Shown here in pieces: positions 55,301 to 63,237 of a DNA stretch of 64,000 nt. The translations under genes and the position numbers were made by a program. A model generated the notes under the pieces. That model saw only the letters and a program-made list of their open reading frames with translations, ran no database searches and was not told where the DNA came from. The DNA comes from Amphibacillus jilinensis Y1 (GTDB taxonomy: Bacteria > Bacillota > Bacilli > Bacillales > Amphibacillaceae), in contig NZ_JH976434.1 of assembly GCF_000306965.1 (NCBI RefSeq), positions 1,186,619 through 1,250,618 of the forward strand, in the 5' to 3' direction. The stretch's first letter is position 1, and every line of letters starts with the position of its first letter.

Positions 55301-56355
55301 TGATAGGTAAAAATAGATAATTTAGGCAAGTTTGAGTAAGGATTAGAATCACCAAAATTATTCTCATCCCATTCATATTTGGCTTTTTGTTCCATAACAT
55401 AATCCCATGTATATATATCTTCTTCATCCTCATAATCTTCAAATAAATTAAAGGGGGTTCCTGATAATGCAAGTGTAAAAGATTTTTTTATATGTGTGTG
55501 AACATTTCTAGCTAGTTCTGTTTTATTTCCTTCATGAGCCTCGTCAATAATAAGACAATCCCATGTAGTATCAAAAATCAAGTTATTCTTGTCGAAGTCC
55601 CCCCCTACGTAGGACGAACCACGCAAATCTTGCATGGAAGCAAAATATATAAAAGGATTATTTGATACAACCAAATTTTCAATTTGTTCTCCTTCTCTTT
55701 TCGATCCATATTCATAATCAGATCTAAAAATCTTATAAAAATCTTCAAACCATCCGTCTGCTACAACAGGTCTATGAGTTATGATTAATGTCTTAGTAAA
55801 CTTTGCACGCTTAACTAATTCTAATGCACTTACAGTTTTACCGAAACGCATTTTTGCGTTCCACAATTTTCTACCCTTTCCTTCTTTAATTGAATGTAAA
55901 GTCTCTTTAATAGCTTGTTCTTGTTCTGGACGAAATTTGATGGGGGTAAATCCTTCAGACATTTTTATATTCCCCAATGAATTATTTCCTTCTTTAACTG
56001 CTTCAATAGCTGAAATTGCAGTGTCTAAATCGATACTAAACCATTCTCTTCCTCTACTACCTTCAGTAGGGGTTATTCCTGAACGTTTCAAAACATTATG
56101 AACGTCGTGATCACCGAAAGCAGTACCTTTATTAGTAATTCCTAAATCACAGTATAGCAATTGGTACTTAATATCTGCTGTTTTTGTGTATTGGTCTATT
56201 CTAGATTTAGCACATTTTTCTATCCTTCGTTTGTCATATGGATTTCCTTCAAAGTTTGTTTCACCAATCTTTAATTTCCCCTTATGTGTTTCACCAGGAA
56301 TTGTAAAAATATATATAAGTTTGTGTTTAAAAGATAGGAAATTTTTATCACTCAT
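52381..56355 (-). CDS. GIY-YIG-like / SF2 helicase / Eco57I-type methylase fusion
   Basis: 1324 residues from the ATG at 56355, which follows GGAGGG and overlaps the preceding gene by eight bases. In order: a T5orf172-like GIY-YIG domain (YIF at 15-17, KIGET from 29, R52 and Y56; residues about 10-110), an SF2 helicase with MRFGKT and LIIDEAHEG (about 150-650), a spacer, and an N6-adenine methylase of Eco57I type with IGNPPYQE (N991) preceded by a motif I-like LEINSKSGLYPLL. The C-terminal 200 residues probably include target recognition. The protein looks like a one-chain restriction-modification-translocation enzyme. The GIY-YIG nuclease as the cutting module is inference. Partner gene: 56348-57133. 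Confidence 0.85.
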   Translation of the reverse strand: MSDKNFLSFKHKLIYIFTIPGETHKGKLKIGETNFEGNPYDKRRIEKCAKSRIDQYTKTADIKYQLLYCDLGITNKGTAFGDHDVHNVLKRSGITPTEGSRGREWFSIDLDTAISAIEAVKEGNNSLGNIKMSEGFTPIKFRPEQEQAIKETLHSIKEGKGRKLWNAKMRFGKTVSALELVKRAKFTKTLIITHRPVVADGWFEDFYKIFRSDYEYGSKREGEQIENLVVSNNPFIYFASMQDLRGSSYVGGDFDKNNLIFDTTWDCLIIDEAHEGNKTELARNVHTHIKKSFTLALSGTPFNLFEDYEDEEDIYTWDYVMEQKAKYEWDENNFGDSNPYSNLPKLSIFTYQLDKEFTRERYIDIEDKAFNFREFFKIYDNDDPNDSNRGRFVHEKDVLKFLDVISHKDESNQTNFPFSTEYYRDNLKNTLWLVPGVPEAKALSNLMNKHDIFGNFEIVNVAGSGDSEAENIDALERVRDAIGDDPENSYTITITCGKLTTGVSVPAWTGVLMLSNTTSPATYLQTAFRVQTPANIGGKVKTDCYVFDFAPDRTLKMVAQAASLNTKAGSINSPKQKDAMNTFLNYCSVISMSNSKMDKIDVEHMLRQLKKAAVDRVVTTGFDDTNLYNDELLKLNEVDVQDFNDLKDIIGTSKQAKKPLDVTVNNQGFDEEEWEKAEEGEKKAKKQRTPEEQALFEKMQELRKQRKTMISVLRGISIRIPMMIYGANIDHEKEITIHNFVDLVDDDSWVEFMPQGVTKKIFKKFTKYYDAEVFVEAGLKIRRKAKAADVASSVRERVMKIADIFSTFKNPDKETVLTPWKVVNRHLVDTLGGETFFDENFDYPLHDGEDTKFISKGDITKKSIANTDVKILEINSKSGLYPLLACYNIYNEKVHFWRSTNLGKKDSHEIKNEIWQKVLKENIFVIAKTPMAKSITERTLRGYNTWKTNVIYYNSIMEDVKTNRNEIHRIIQSLFNNKGENKLKFDVIIGNPPYQEIDGGAQVSAKPIYHNFVRAAKALNPKYISLITPSRWYVGGKGLDDFREEMLNDPHLRELHDWLTPEDIFPNTNIRGGVSYFLWDSYYNNRTSQTRVVTHENNEKISDILRPLKFKDFDIFIRDSKAISIIEKIGVSEKNNLITYVSARNPFGFSTNFTKNSKFKQDGSMLENPVKCYANKGIVGYIESKEIEKNLSWVNSWKVFTPYSNNIGTELNDDNLNTIIASPNSICTETYLVIGANLELDKNEANSLAKYMKSKFFRFLQSLAKNSQHGTRNTYRFIPLQEFKSNSSINWSVSNDEIDKQLYKKYKLTKEEIEYIESKIKLMK

Positions 56356-57133
56356 TATTTTCACCCTCCACAACAGTTGCATTAATTAAATTTATATATG
56401 AAATTTGCTCAAACAAATTAAGTGGTGTAGCCACGCGAACATAAGTATCAATATCAAATAAACCACTGTCTATGTCGGAATCAAATAAACTTAGTTGTAA
56501 AGGCTCGGTTGTCTTTAGCATCTTTTCATAATAGAACTGATCTTCTTGTTCCTTAACAATATCTCGATAATAGTACTCAACTCTTGTGATCTCCATTGTG
56601 TTGTAGTCTATTTTCCACTCAGAAATTCTACTTGTTTCATTTGAATAGAGTATATTTCCACATTTATCAAGTAACAACTCATTGTTATTAGATAAGGGTA
56701 TTTGATATGTCAGAGCATTCATATTAATAATGTTGATATCTAAAATATGGTCGATTACCTCATAAAATTGTGTATCAACATTTACCTTATATCGGTCAAT
56801 AAAATATTCCTTTATTAATGTTCTTAAGCGTTCTTTAGTAGTTTCAACATTATCTTTTAATAGCTCCAAGCCATAAATATTAGTTATAGCAACTATCGTG
56901 TAAAATTCCCGATTTTTTGTTTCACTGTATTTTTTAAATATCATTTCTAGTTTTCTTTTTAATATTTCAATTAGAAATGCCCCTTCACCACAGCTACTTT
57001 CTAAATACCGACTGCTTATTTTCGTTGCATCATCTGGAATCATGTCTAACATATCATTAACTACCCAAGACGGGGTTAATACTTCTCCATGTTTTAACAC
57101 TCTATTTTTACATTTTATTTGATTGGTATTCAT
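56348..57133 (-). CDS. N6-methylase-like partner subunit of the restriction module
   Basis: 261 residues from the ATG at 57133 (a GTG at 57142 is less well placed). It contains a SAM-binding motif I in LESSCGEGAFLIEIL and an acidic second motif (IYGLELLKDNVE), and NMNAL in place of the usual NPPY. It thus has a cofactor fold but lacks the catalytic DPPY-type motif, which is present in the coupled large protein. It may be an accessory or split methylase subunit. Its stop overlaps the start of the large gene, so the two are translated together. Confidence 0.8.
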   Translation of the reverse strand: MNTNQIKCKNRVLKHGEVLTPSWVVNDMLDMIPDDATKISSRYLESSCGEGAFLIEILKRKLEMIFKKYSETKNREFYTIVAITNIYGLELLKDNVETTKERLRTLIKEYFIDRYKVNVDTQFYEVIDHILDINIINMNALTYQIPLSNNNELLLDKCGNILYSNETSRISEWKIDYNTMEITRVEYYYRDIVKEQEDQFYYEKMLKTTEPLQLSLFDSDIDSGLFDIDTYVRVATPLNLFEQISYINLINATVVEGENNE

Positions 57134-57182
57134 AATTTGCACCTTGTTTCTAGTAATTAGTTAGCAGGGACTGTTATGATTA

Positions 57183-57449
57183 CTAAACAGATAGAGATGA
57201 CTTTTCACCTTTTTTGTTCAACTGCAAAATACAGCTTACAACTTCCAATCTCTTTTTCCCACACTGCTGGCGAATTATTGTTGTATATGCACCATCTTTC
57301 ACCATTTTTGTTCTATTTAACTCATATAACTTTTTAGTCAGATTTATCATTTCTTGCTCATTTATTTCATCTTTCCAGTATTCATCAATCACAAAATTTA
57401 TAGTTATTGCTAAGTCTCTTTGTGTTCTCTGAAATAGCTTTACATCCAT
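57183..57449 (-). CDS. Small protein heading the restriction-modification operon
   Basis: 88 residues, soluble, basic towards the end, with a TQRDLAITINFVIDEYWKDE helix and TTIIRQQCGKKRLEVVSCIL. Small proteins of this kind are often found beside restriction-modification genes in Bacilli; I believe it corresponds to a conserved family (possibly TIGR04540) but cannot confirm this. AGAGGTG precedes the ATG and the methylase subunit follows 50 bp later. It could be a controller or an accessory factor. Confidence 0.7.
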   Translation of the reverse strand: MDVKLFQRTQRDLAITINFVIDEYWKDEINEQEMINLTKKLYELNRTKMVKDGAYTTIIRQQCGKKRLEVVSCILQLNKKGEKSSLSV

Positions 57450-57693
57450 TGAATCACCTCTATGTTCTTACTTTTTTTATACTTAATTTTTATTCTATAG
57501 ATAACATATTGGAAACTCAATAGCATTCAAAAAAATTACTTATATTTTCTATGAATACCTGCATCTATATATGAAAAGGGGGTACCCATCCGTTTCATAC
57601 CCCACCCCTTTTCACTAACATCATTTATCCCTTGGGATAGATGGCGTTTTTTGTGCTTTACAGAGACAACTTGCGTGGTGAGGGGAGCGCACA

Positions 57694-57906
57694 ATGAAGG
57701 GAAAGGTAAAGATGAATCACTCACTGATTAGGATTCTGCTCGAGGCTAAGAAGCTAAACAAATGGATTCCTGTGAAGTTTCTTGTAAAGTACGACATCCG
57801 AAACGTATCACTATCAAAGCTCGAAGATGATGGCATTATTCTGACGATGAACACCAAATCAAACGGATTGTTACTGAAACTTACGCTTAAAGGCTACCAT
57901 CACTAA
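57694..57906 (+). CDS. Small winged-helix-like protein
   Basis: A 70-residue ORF with GAGGGGAGCG before the ATG. The sequence (LIRILLEAKKLNKWIPVKFL and VSLSKLEDDGIILTMNTKSN) has the rhythm of a short winged helix-turn-helix, with a C-terminal wing-like strand pair. It is on the opposite strand to its neighbours, between the defence island and rlmH. A palindrome TATCCCTTGGGATA lies about 60 bp upstream. It could be an orphan regulator or a chance ORF. Confidence 0.5.
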   Translation: MKGKVKMNHSLIRILLEAKKLNKWIPVKFLVKYDIRNVSLSKLEDDGIILTMNTKSNGLLLKLTLKGYHH

Positions 57907-58030
57907 GGCATATCCAAATTATCAAAGAAAGGGTAGCTCCGGTATATTAATTAATAAAATGTCTGAAGTAAACTGCATTGCAACGGTAAATACAGCCTTT
58001 ATGGAAGCGTCTTTTTCTAAAGAAGAGAAC

Positions 58031-58056
58031 CTAAGGGAAGCCTTTTCTTCCCTTAG
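58031..58056 (-). terminator. Terminator of rlmH
   Basis: A perfect 10-bp stem (CTAAGGGAAG / CTTCCCTTAG) with a 6-base loop lies 10 bp after the rlmH stop and is followed by a T-rich stretch on the minus strand. Confidence 0.8.
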
Positions 58057-58064
58057 TATTTTAC

Positions 58065-58084
58065 CATCACTTATGATAAGGTTC
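58065..58084 (-). other. SCC-type attachment motif at the end of rlmH
   Basis: On the minus strand the last codons of rlmH and the following bases read GAACCTTATCATAAGTGATG, close to the staphylococcal chromosomal-cassette attachment consensus GARGCNTATCATAARTRATR. The similarity partly reflects conservation of the RlmH C-terminus. A second copy at the far end of the island was not found by eye. Confidence 0.5.
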
Positions 58085-58546
58085 CCCTCTATTAATCCTA
58101 AATCCCCGATAAACTTGCTCCAACAACACCAAGCGCATCAATTGATGGGGTAAGGTCATCTTGGAAAATGATAAGGCAAAGTCACTTCGTTGCATCACCG
58201 CTTGACTCAATCCTAATGATCCACCAATCACAAAGGCGATTTTGCTTTTTCCGTGTGTCGCTAGCTGATCGAATTGATTAGCTAATTGTTCTGAACTGAG
58301 TTGTTTTCCTTTAATCTCAAGGGTAATGACGTAGGTATCTTTTGCAATTTTAGCTAAAATACGCTCGCCTTCTTTATCTTTAATATCTTCCATTTGGGCG
58401 GGGCTTAAGTTTTCTGGTGCTTTCTCGTCGGCGACTTCAACTAAGTTCAGGTTGGCGTATGCACGCAAGCGTTTGGCATACTCGTCGATACCTTGCTTTA
58501 AATATTTTTCTTTTAGTTTCCCTACACTGATAATCGTTAAATTCAT
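58067..58546 (-). CDS. rlmH: 23S rRNA pseudouridine-1915 N3-methyltransferase RlmH
   Basis: 159 residues, the normal length. It methylates m3-pseudouridine 1915 in helix 69 of 23S rRNA using S-adenosylmethionine. The SPOUT-fold signature segments are present: LDEYAKRL-like start ([11 protein letters not shown]), [22 protein letters not shown], and the invariant ending [17 protein letters not shown]. Its 3' end is a classical insertion site of staphylococcal cassette elements. In most Firmicutes it lies near the origin of replication. Confidence 0.97.
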   Translation of the reverse strand: MNLTIISVGKLKEKYLKQGIDEYAKRLRAYANLNLVEVADEKAPENLSPAQMEDIKDKEGERILAKIAKDTYVITLEIKGKQLSSEQLANQFDQLATHGKSKIAFVIGGSLGLSQAVMQRSDFALSFSKMTLPHQLMRLVLLEQVYRGFRINRGEPYHK

Positions 58547-58557
58547 ATATAAACCCC

Positions 58558-58992
58558 TTAGCTTTCTTCAATCTGATCAAGCATTTTGGCCAAAATCCGC
58601 TTAAGCTGGATAAAGTCTTCTTCATCTAACTGTGTTTGTTGTAAAAACTTTAATGGAATTTGTGTTGCTTTGGTTTCAGCCTGTTTGCCTTGCTCTGTTA
58701 AGGCGACTTCGACCACCCGTTCATCTTGTTTTGAGCGCGTCCGTTTTAACAAGCCACGCGCTTCCATACGCTTTAACATTGGTGTGAGCGTACCTGAATC
58801 GAGGAAAAGGCGTTCGCCTAATGCTTTGACTGAGATCCGATCTGTTTCCCAGAGTACGAGCAAGACGAGATATTGCGGATAGGTCAGGTTTAATTCATCC
58901 AATAATGGGCGATAGCGCTTGGTCATTTCTCTTGTTGCGGCATAGAGGGGGAAGCAGATTTGATTATCTAATTTTAAAATATCGTTTGCCAT
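58558..58992 (-). CDS. ohrR: Organic peroxide-sensing MarR regulator OhrR
   Basis: A 144-residue MarR-type winged helix with the lone sensor cysteine C13 in [14 protein letters not shown], the DNA-binding helix [16 protein letters not shown] and the wing [14 protein letters not shown]. Oxidation of the cysteine by organic hydroperoxides releases repression. It is divergent from the ohr gene, and the palindrome at 59057-59082 is the expected operator. Confidence 0.95.
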   Translation of the reverse strand: MANDILKLDNQICFPLYAATREMTKRYRPLLDELNLTYPQYLVLLVLWETDRISVKALGERLFLDSGTLTPMLKRMEARGLLKRTRSKQDERVVEVALTEQGKQAETKATQIPLKFLQQTQLDEEDFIQLKRILAKMLDQIEES

Positions 58993-59056
58993 TATGAATC
59001 ACTCCTAAATATATTATACCAATTCCACGACGCATTTTATATTATTCAACACCAAC

Positions 59057-59082
59057 CAATTAAATTGCGTGCAATTTAATTG
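59057..59082. promoter_or_regulatory. OhrR operator
   Basis: CAATTAAATTG-CGTG-CAATTTAATTG is a perfect 11-bp inverted repeat with a 4-base centre, matching the known AT-rich OhrR boxes of Bacillus. It lies in the 117-bp gap between ohrR and ohr. Confidence 0.9.
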
Positions 59083-59109
59083 TAAAAAATACAAAAAGAG
59101 GGTGTTATA

Positions 59110-59544
59110 ATGGGAATAGCATTATATACCGCTTCGTCAACGGCTTCTGGCGGGCGTCAAGGATCGGTCAAATCGTTTGATGGAACATTAGATTTAGCTT
59201 TATCGTTACCTAAAGGATTAGGGGGGAATGAAAAAGAAGGAACAACCAATCCTGAACAGCTATTTTCAGCGGGTTATGCAGCTTGCTTTGATCGTGCGCT
59301 TCAAATGGTAGCAGGGAAAGCAAAACAGAAGATTCGTTCGGAAGTAACAGCTGAGGTCAGCATTGAGAAGCAGTTGAAAGGATTTGGTTTGGGCGTGAAA
59401 TTAACCGTTGAAATTGACGGTGTTAGCCAAGCTGAAGCTGAAGATCTGGTTGGCAAAGCACATCAGGTATGTCCCTATTCACGAGCGATTGAAGGTAATG
59501 TAAAAGTGAAAAAAAACAGTGATAACGAAATGATGATTGCATAA
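59110..59544 (+). CDS. ohr: Organic hydroperoxide resistance protein Ohr
   Basis: A 144-residue OsmC/Ohr family thiol peroxidase that reduces organic hydroperoxides using lipoyl-type thiols. The two catalytic cysteines are C59 in GYAACFDRAL and C121 in QVCPYSRA, with R17 near the active site. Divergent from its regulator; repressed through the palindrome at 59057-59082 and induced by organic peroxides. GAGGGTG precedes the ATG. Confidence 0.95.
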   Translation: MGIALYTASSTASGGRQGSVKSFDGTLDLALSLPKGLGGNEKEGTTNPEQLFSAGYAACFDRALQMVAGKAKQKIRSEVTAEVSIEKQLKGFGLGVKLTVEIDGVSQAEAEDLVGKAHQVCPYSRAIEGNVKVKKNSDNEMMIA

Positions 59545-59930
59545 GAATAACCAGAAAAGGCTATCCATTCTTTGGTTATGATAAAACAAACCTGCAAGCA
59601 GTGAACGATGGCGTCGTTCTCAAGCTGATCGGTCGTTGAGTAGATCACGGCATTAGCGCCCATTAACTTCGCTTAATAGGTGAGCGCTACTCACTATTTA
59701 AGCGACGGACAGTTAGCCACGATAAACATTAACAATGACGATGTTGGCGCACACACCAAACGTCTTGCCATCATCTAACCAGACGATGTCGCTGGAACGA
59801 TGCATTATTAGGCTACTTCCCTGCTTTCCTAACAGACAGTTACTGAAAAACGTCAAACAATCTACACATGAGCAAGTCTTAAACTTCCTCATGTGTAGAA
59901 GAATAACTTATTCATCTCATTGGTGTACAC
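59545..59930. other. Gap with decayed frames and a terminator
   Basis: 386 bp. On the minus strand two short unlinked frames (LMGANAVIYSTTDQLENDA around 59590-59665 and DIVWLDDGKTFGVCANIV around 59720-59800) look like pieces of a former gene; neither is recognised. The terminator of the peptidase operon lies at 59862-59898. Confidence 0.4.
59862..59898 (-). terminator. Terminator downstream of the M20 peptidase
   Basis: A perfect 11-bp stem (CTACACATGAG / CTCATGTGTAG) lies 33 bp after the minus-strand stop at 59931, followed by ATTGTTTGA. Confidence 0.7.
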
Positions 59931-61175
59931 TTAGCCGTCTACACCACACCATTCTTTAATAAAAGCTACCAACACATCAATGCATGTGTGATATTGCTCA
60001 ATATCGACAAACTCATTAATTCCATGGGCTTGTTCGATATTCCCAGGACCAAAAACGATGCTAGGTATGTGTCCATAGTTTGATAGCAATCGCGCATCAC
60101 TTCCATATGCACATCCCTCAATAACTACTTCTTTAGCCATGACCTTACTGGACACCTGAGAAAGAGAAGTGACTAATGGGTGATTCGCCTCTAATTGATA
60201 TCCACTTCCCTCTTGGTATTTTTCGATGGTTGGTGGATTTTCTGTCAGCCACGCATCTGATGCGATGGCACGATTGATCACCTCCATTAATTCCTTTTCA
60301 ACTAAGCTACCAAGATTCTCATCATCGGAATCAGATGGGAGGTAATGCAATCCGAAATTTAGCGTACAAGCGTCTGGAACAACAGATCCGGCCATTCCAC
60401 CTTCAATGGTGCCAATATTTATCGTAGGTGGGGGTAGCATGGGATCACGTTTGGTTATTGCCCATTCTCGCTCTAGCTCTTGCAGTGCTAGGATGATTTT
60501 TAATGCTTTTTCGATCGCATTGACACCTTTCCACTTTAATGCTGAATGTAGCGATTGCCCAGTGAAGGTCATTTTATAAAATAACCAACCCATATGTGTT
60601 GGCATCAGCTTCAGTTCCGTGGGTTCAGTTACAATTGCACCGTCAGCCTTGTAGCCTCTCTCTACACAAGCAAGCGTTCCATTGCCACCACCTTCTTCAT
60701 CCACTACACTTTCTAAGATGACATCCCCTTTCAATCGGATACCCTCACGCTTTATTTCTTCGATAGCCATCGTCATGGCCGCTACTCCGGCCTTCATGTC
60801 ACAACTGCCTCTTCCGTATAGCTTACCATCGTGCTCAACTGGATCTAAAGGATGTGTTAGCCATTGATCAAGGTGATCAAAAGGCATCGTATCTATATGA
60901 CCATTTAAAATGAGTGAGCGCCCGCCACCTGAGCCTTTCCATACACCAATCACGTTCGGGCGATTCTCATAATGATGACCTCGATCTGCCTCTTTGTAGC
61001 GATATAACTTTTCATTTTCGGGTTCAAATATATCAAGCTCAAGGTTTAGTTGTTCGAATTTCTCAATCATTACCTTCTGTGCGTTGATTTCATTACCATT
61101 TAAACCATGTCCAATCGTTGTTGTATCGCACTTGATCAGTGTCTTTAAAAAATCTAACTGCTGTTCTTTTGTCAT
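59931..61175 (-). CDS. M20 family metallopeptidase/deacylase (ArgE/DapE type)
   Basis: A 414-residue cytoplasmic zinc hydrolase. Metal ligands and catalytic residues are in place: H93 and D95 in LNGHIDTMPF, D126 in GRGSCDMKAG, and the E160-E161 pair in VVDEEGGGNG. The M20 dimerisation domain sits in the middle. Family members remove acyl groups from amino acids or cleave small peptides. It is cotranscribed with a phosphotriesterase-family enzyme and a ribose-type importer, so the compound imported may be an acylated or amide-bearing small molecule; the exact substrate is unknown. GAGGAGG precedes the ATG. Confidence 0.88.
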   Translation of the reverse strand: MTKEQQLDFLKTLIKCDTTTIGHGLNGNEINAQKVMIEKFEQLNLELDIFEPENEKLYRYKEADRGHHYENRPNVIGVWKGSGGGRSLILNGHIDTMPFDHLDQWLTHPLDPVEHDGKLYGRGSCDMKAGVAAMTMAIEEIKREGIRLKGDVILESVVDEEGGGNGTLACVERGYKADGAIVTEPTELKLMPTHMGWLFYKMTFTGQSLHSALKWKGVNAIEKALKIILALQELEREWAITKRDPMLPPPTINIGTIEGGMAGSVVPDACTLNFGLHYLPSDSDDENLGSLVEKELMEVINRAIASDAWLTENPPTIEKYQEGSGYQLEANHPLVTSLSQVSSKVMAKEVVIEGCAYGSDARLLSNYGHIPSIVFGPGNIEQAHGINEFVDIEQYHTCIDVLVAFIKEWCGVDG

Positions 61176-61197
61176 TTTTAAGTCCTCCTCTCGCTGA

Positions 61198-62220
61198 CTA
61201 CTGGTCCGTTAAAGCTGTTTGTGGGTTTTTCACTAAAAGTTGTTGAATTTCTGATTCACTCACGCCTTTTTTACGTAAGCGTGGCACAAAGTTTTCGATA
61301 ATATGTGAGTAGCCATATCCCCCATATTTTTTTAGAAACATCTTAAGAAAAATATCCTGTGATAATAATAGCTGTTTCCCTAGCCCCTGATCGAGTAGCC
61401 TCACAATAGCATTAGCATTATCTTCATCAGAGGGCGACGGTCCTTCAGGGAAGACGACCTCTAAACCAATCATGTCATATTCCAAATAACAGCCTCTTTT
61501 AGCTAATGAAAGCTGATAGTCAACAGCCTCCATACTCGGATTCATATGGTCCAAAATCGTTTGCTCTAGGTTAGCCCCTTCAGCTTCAACGATATCTAAA
61601 ATTTTATGGCAGTGCCGTTCCCATCCCGGTGTATGGATAGTAAGGGGTTTCCCTATTTTTTTCTGTAACCTAGCTGCCGCTCTTAATACCTTGAGCTCTG
61701 TTGGATGCATATCAGGACCTACGCCAATTTCTCCGATTATTCCGGCCTTAATCCCGGTATGATCTACGCCTTCAATAAAATCAGCCAACATCTCATCTTC
61801 TATTGCTTCCACCGACATCTCCTTAACGTGGTCTGGTATGGTGGGTTCCAAATAATACCCAGCGCCCATAATGATGTGGAGGTTCGTTCTTCTCGATACT
61901 TCATATAAAGCTAGCGGATCACGTCCAATACCTACATTTGTTACATCTACTAGCGTTTGACCACCTTTATTGTAATAATAGGAAGCCTCTTGAACGGCTA
62001 AATCAATATCTACTAGTAATCCATTATCAAAATTAGAAAAAGGGGCTAATCTGAGTTGGCCTAGCATTTCCATTTCAACAGGCCGAGAAGCAAATGCCTT
62101 CTTCGGCCCAATCGGATCAACCCACAACCTAGAGCGATCTACAAACAAATGCTCATGCATTAAAGTTACCCCTAATTCATCTGCATTTATTTCTCCTTGA
62201 ACAGTTTGAACACTAGACAT
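61198..62220 (-). CDS. Phosphotriesterase-family amidohydrolase
   Basis: A 340-residue TIM-barrel metallohydrolase of the phosphotriesterase/PHP-like (lactonase) branch. Metal-binding HxH is H22-E-H24 in LMHEHLFVD; a carboxylate bridge is suggested by GIIGEIGVGPD in place of the carbamylated lysine; later ligands are in LTIHTPG, ILDHMNP and LSQDI. These enzymes hydrolyse sugar lactones or phosphoesters. It lies between the peptidase and the ribose-type ABC genes with tight spacing, pointing to one catabolic pathway. Confidence 0.88.
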   Translation of the reverse strand: MSSVQTVQGEINADELGVTLMHEHLFVDRSRLWVDPIGPKKAFASRPVEMEMLGQLRLAPFSNFDNGLLVDIDLAVQEASYYYNKGGQTLVDVTNVGIGRDPLALYEVSRRTNLHIIMGAGYYLEPTIPDHVKEMSVEAIEDEMLADFIEGVDHTGIKAGIIGEIGVGPDMHPTELKVLRAAARLQKKIGKPLTIHTPGWERHCHKILDIVEAEGANLEQTILDHMNPSMEAVDYQLSLAKRGCYLEYDMIGLEVVFPEGPSPSDEDNANAIVRLLDQGLGKQLLLSQDIFLKMFLKKYGGYGYSHIIENFVPRLRKKGVSESEIQQLLVKNPQTALTDQ

Positions 62221-62238
62221 ATCGCTTATCTCCTCCGA

Positions 62239-63237
62239 CTATTTTTTATTACTAAAAAATTTAACATTGATAAAGACCGCTAATAATAGCACAAAGCCTT
62301 CAATGATTTGGATAATGAAAGGTGACACATGCATAAGCATTAAGCCGTTTTGGATAATTCCGATTAACGCGACGCCAATGATCGTTCCAATAATGGTTCC
62401 TGCTCCACCAAAGAGAGCCGTTCCACCAAGGACAACAGCTGCGATAATATCCAGCTCAAACGTGTTCCCTATATTAGAGGAGCCTGATCCCAGACGAGCG
62501 GCAATAATCAAACCACCTAAAGCTGCCGCTGATCCAGTCAAAATATATGTCCAAATCTTGACCTTTCTAGTAGGCACACCCGTCCGTCTAACAGCCTCCT
62601 CATTTGCCCCAATACCGGTCACGTAATTTCCAAAACTGGTATACTTTAATGCAACCAAACCCATGCCAGCTATTATGACAGCAACCATGACAGCAATAGG
62701 TACACCTAAAAGGCGACCGCGCCCTAGTTGAACGAGCCATGTTTGGCCAGAAATAGCGACGGAGTAACCACCCGTTACTAACAAGGCAATGCCTCGGATG
62801 TACATCATTGCGGCTAAAGTCGTAATTAATGGGGGGATATTATGATAGGCGATGATGTATCCATTGATCGTTCCAATACTAACACCTGCTAGAAGAACAA
62901 TCGCTAGCGTTAATAATCCGTTTACCCCCGCACTTAAAAGCGTGGCCGCTAGCGCACTCGCCAATGCTAATGTCGAGCCTACAGAGAGATCAATGCCCCC
63001 TGTAGTAATAACAAAAGTCATCGCTACAGCAACTATAATATTCGGGGCAATCTGAATAATTAGGTTTGTAAAGTTGTTAACCGTTAAAAAAGAGTTAGTG
63101 ACACTACTAAAAAAGATAGAAACGACGAATAGCACACCAAATATACTAATCACTGAAGTGTTCTCTCTAATAAACTTCTTTAGATGGGATTCTTGCTTAA
63201 TTCTTCCGCTTATATATACATTTTGCTCCGCACTCAT
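62239..63237 (-). CDS. Ribose-type ABC importer permease (RbsC-like)
   Basis: A 332-residue membrane protein with about eight to ten helices and the family signature FVITTGGIDLSVGSTLALAS. The loop GTALFGGAGTIIGTIIGVAL is conserved in CUT2 importers, which take up monosaccharides and autoinducer-2. Its start overlaps the stop of the ATPase gene by four bases (ATGA). Confidence 0.92.
   Translation of the reverse strand: MSAEQNVYISGRIKQESHLKKFIRENTSVISIFGVLFVVSIFFSSVTNSFLTVNNFTNLIIQIAPNIIVAVAMTFVITTGGIDLSVGSTLALASALAATLLSAGVNGLLTLAIVLLAGVSIGTINGYIIAYHNIPPLITTLAAMMYIRGIALLVTGGYSVAISGQTWLVQLGRGRLLGVPIAVMVAVIIAGMGLVALKYTSFGNYVTGIGANEEAVRRTGVPTRKVKIWTYILTGSAAALGGLIIAARLGSGSSNIGNTFELDIIAAVVLGGTALFGGAGTIIGTIIGVALIGIIQNGLMLMHVSPFIIQIIEGFVLLLAVFINVKFFSNKK

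Noticed and set aside
57536-57724. 62-codon minus-strand ORF next to the small winged-helix-like gene
   Set aside because: No ribosome site, no family resemblance, and it overlaps the better-supported plus-strand ORF.
57891-57906. CTACCATCACTAAG as a second SCC-type attachment copy
   Set aside because: Shares only nine bases with the rlmH end and lacks the TATCATAAG core.
58067-58546. rlmH as an SCC-inserted disrupted gene
   Set aside because: The gene is full length with its normal ending, as expected even after cassette insertion.
59475-59663. 62-codon minus-strand ORF after ohr
   Set aside because: Overlaps the end of ohr in antisense; the unique part is only a possible gene remnant.
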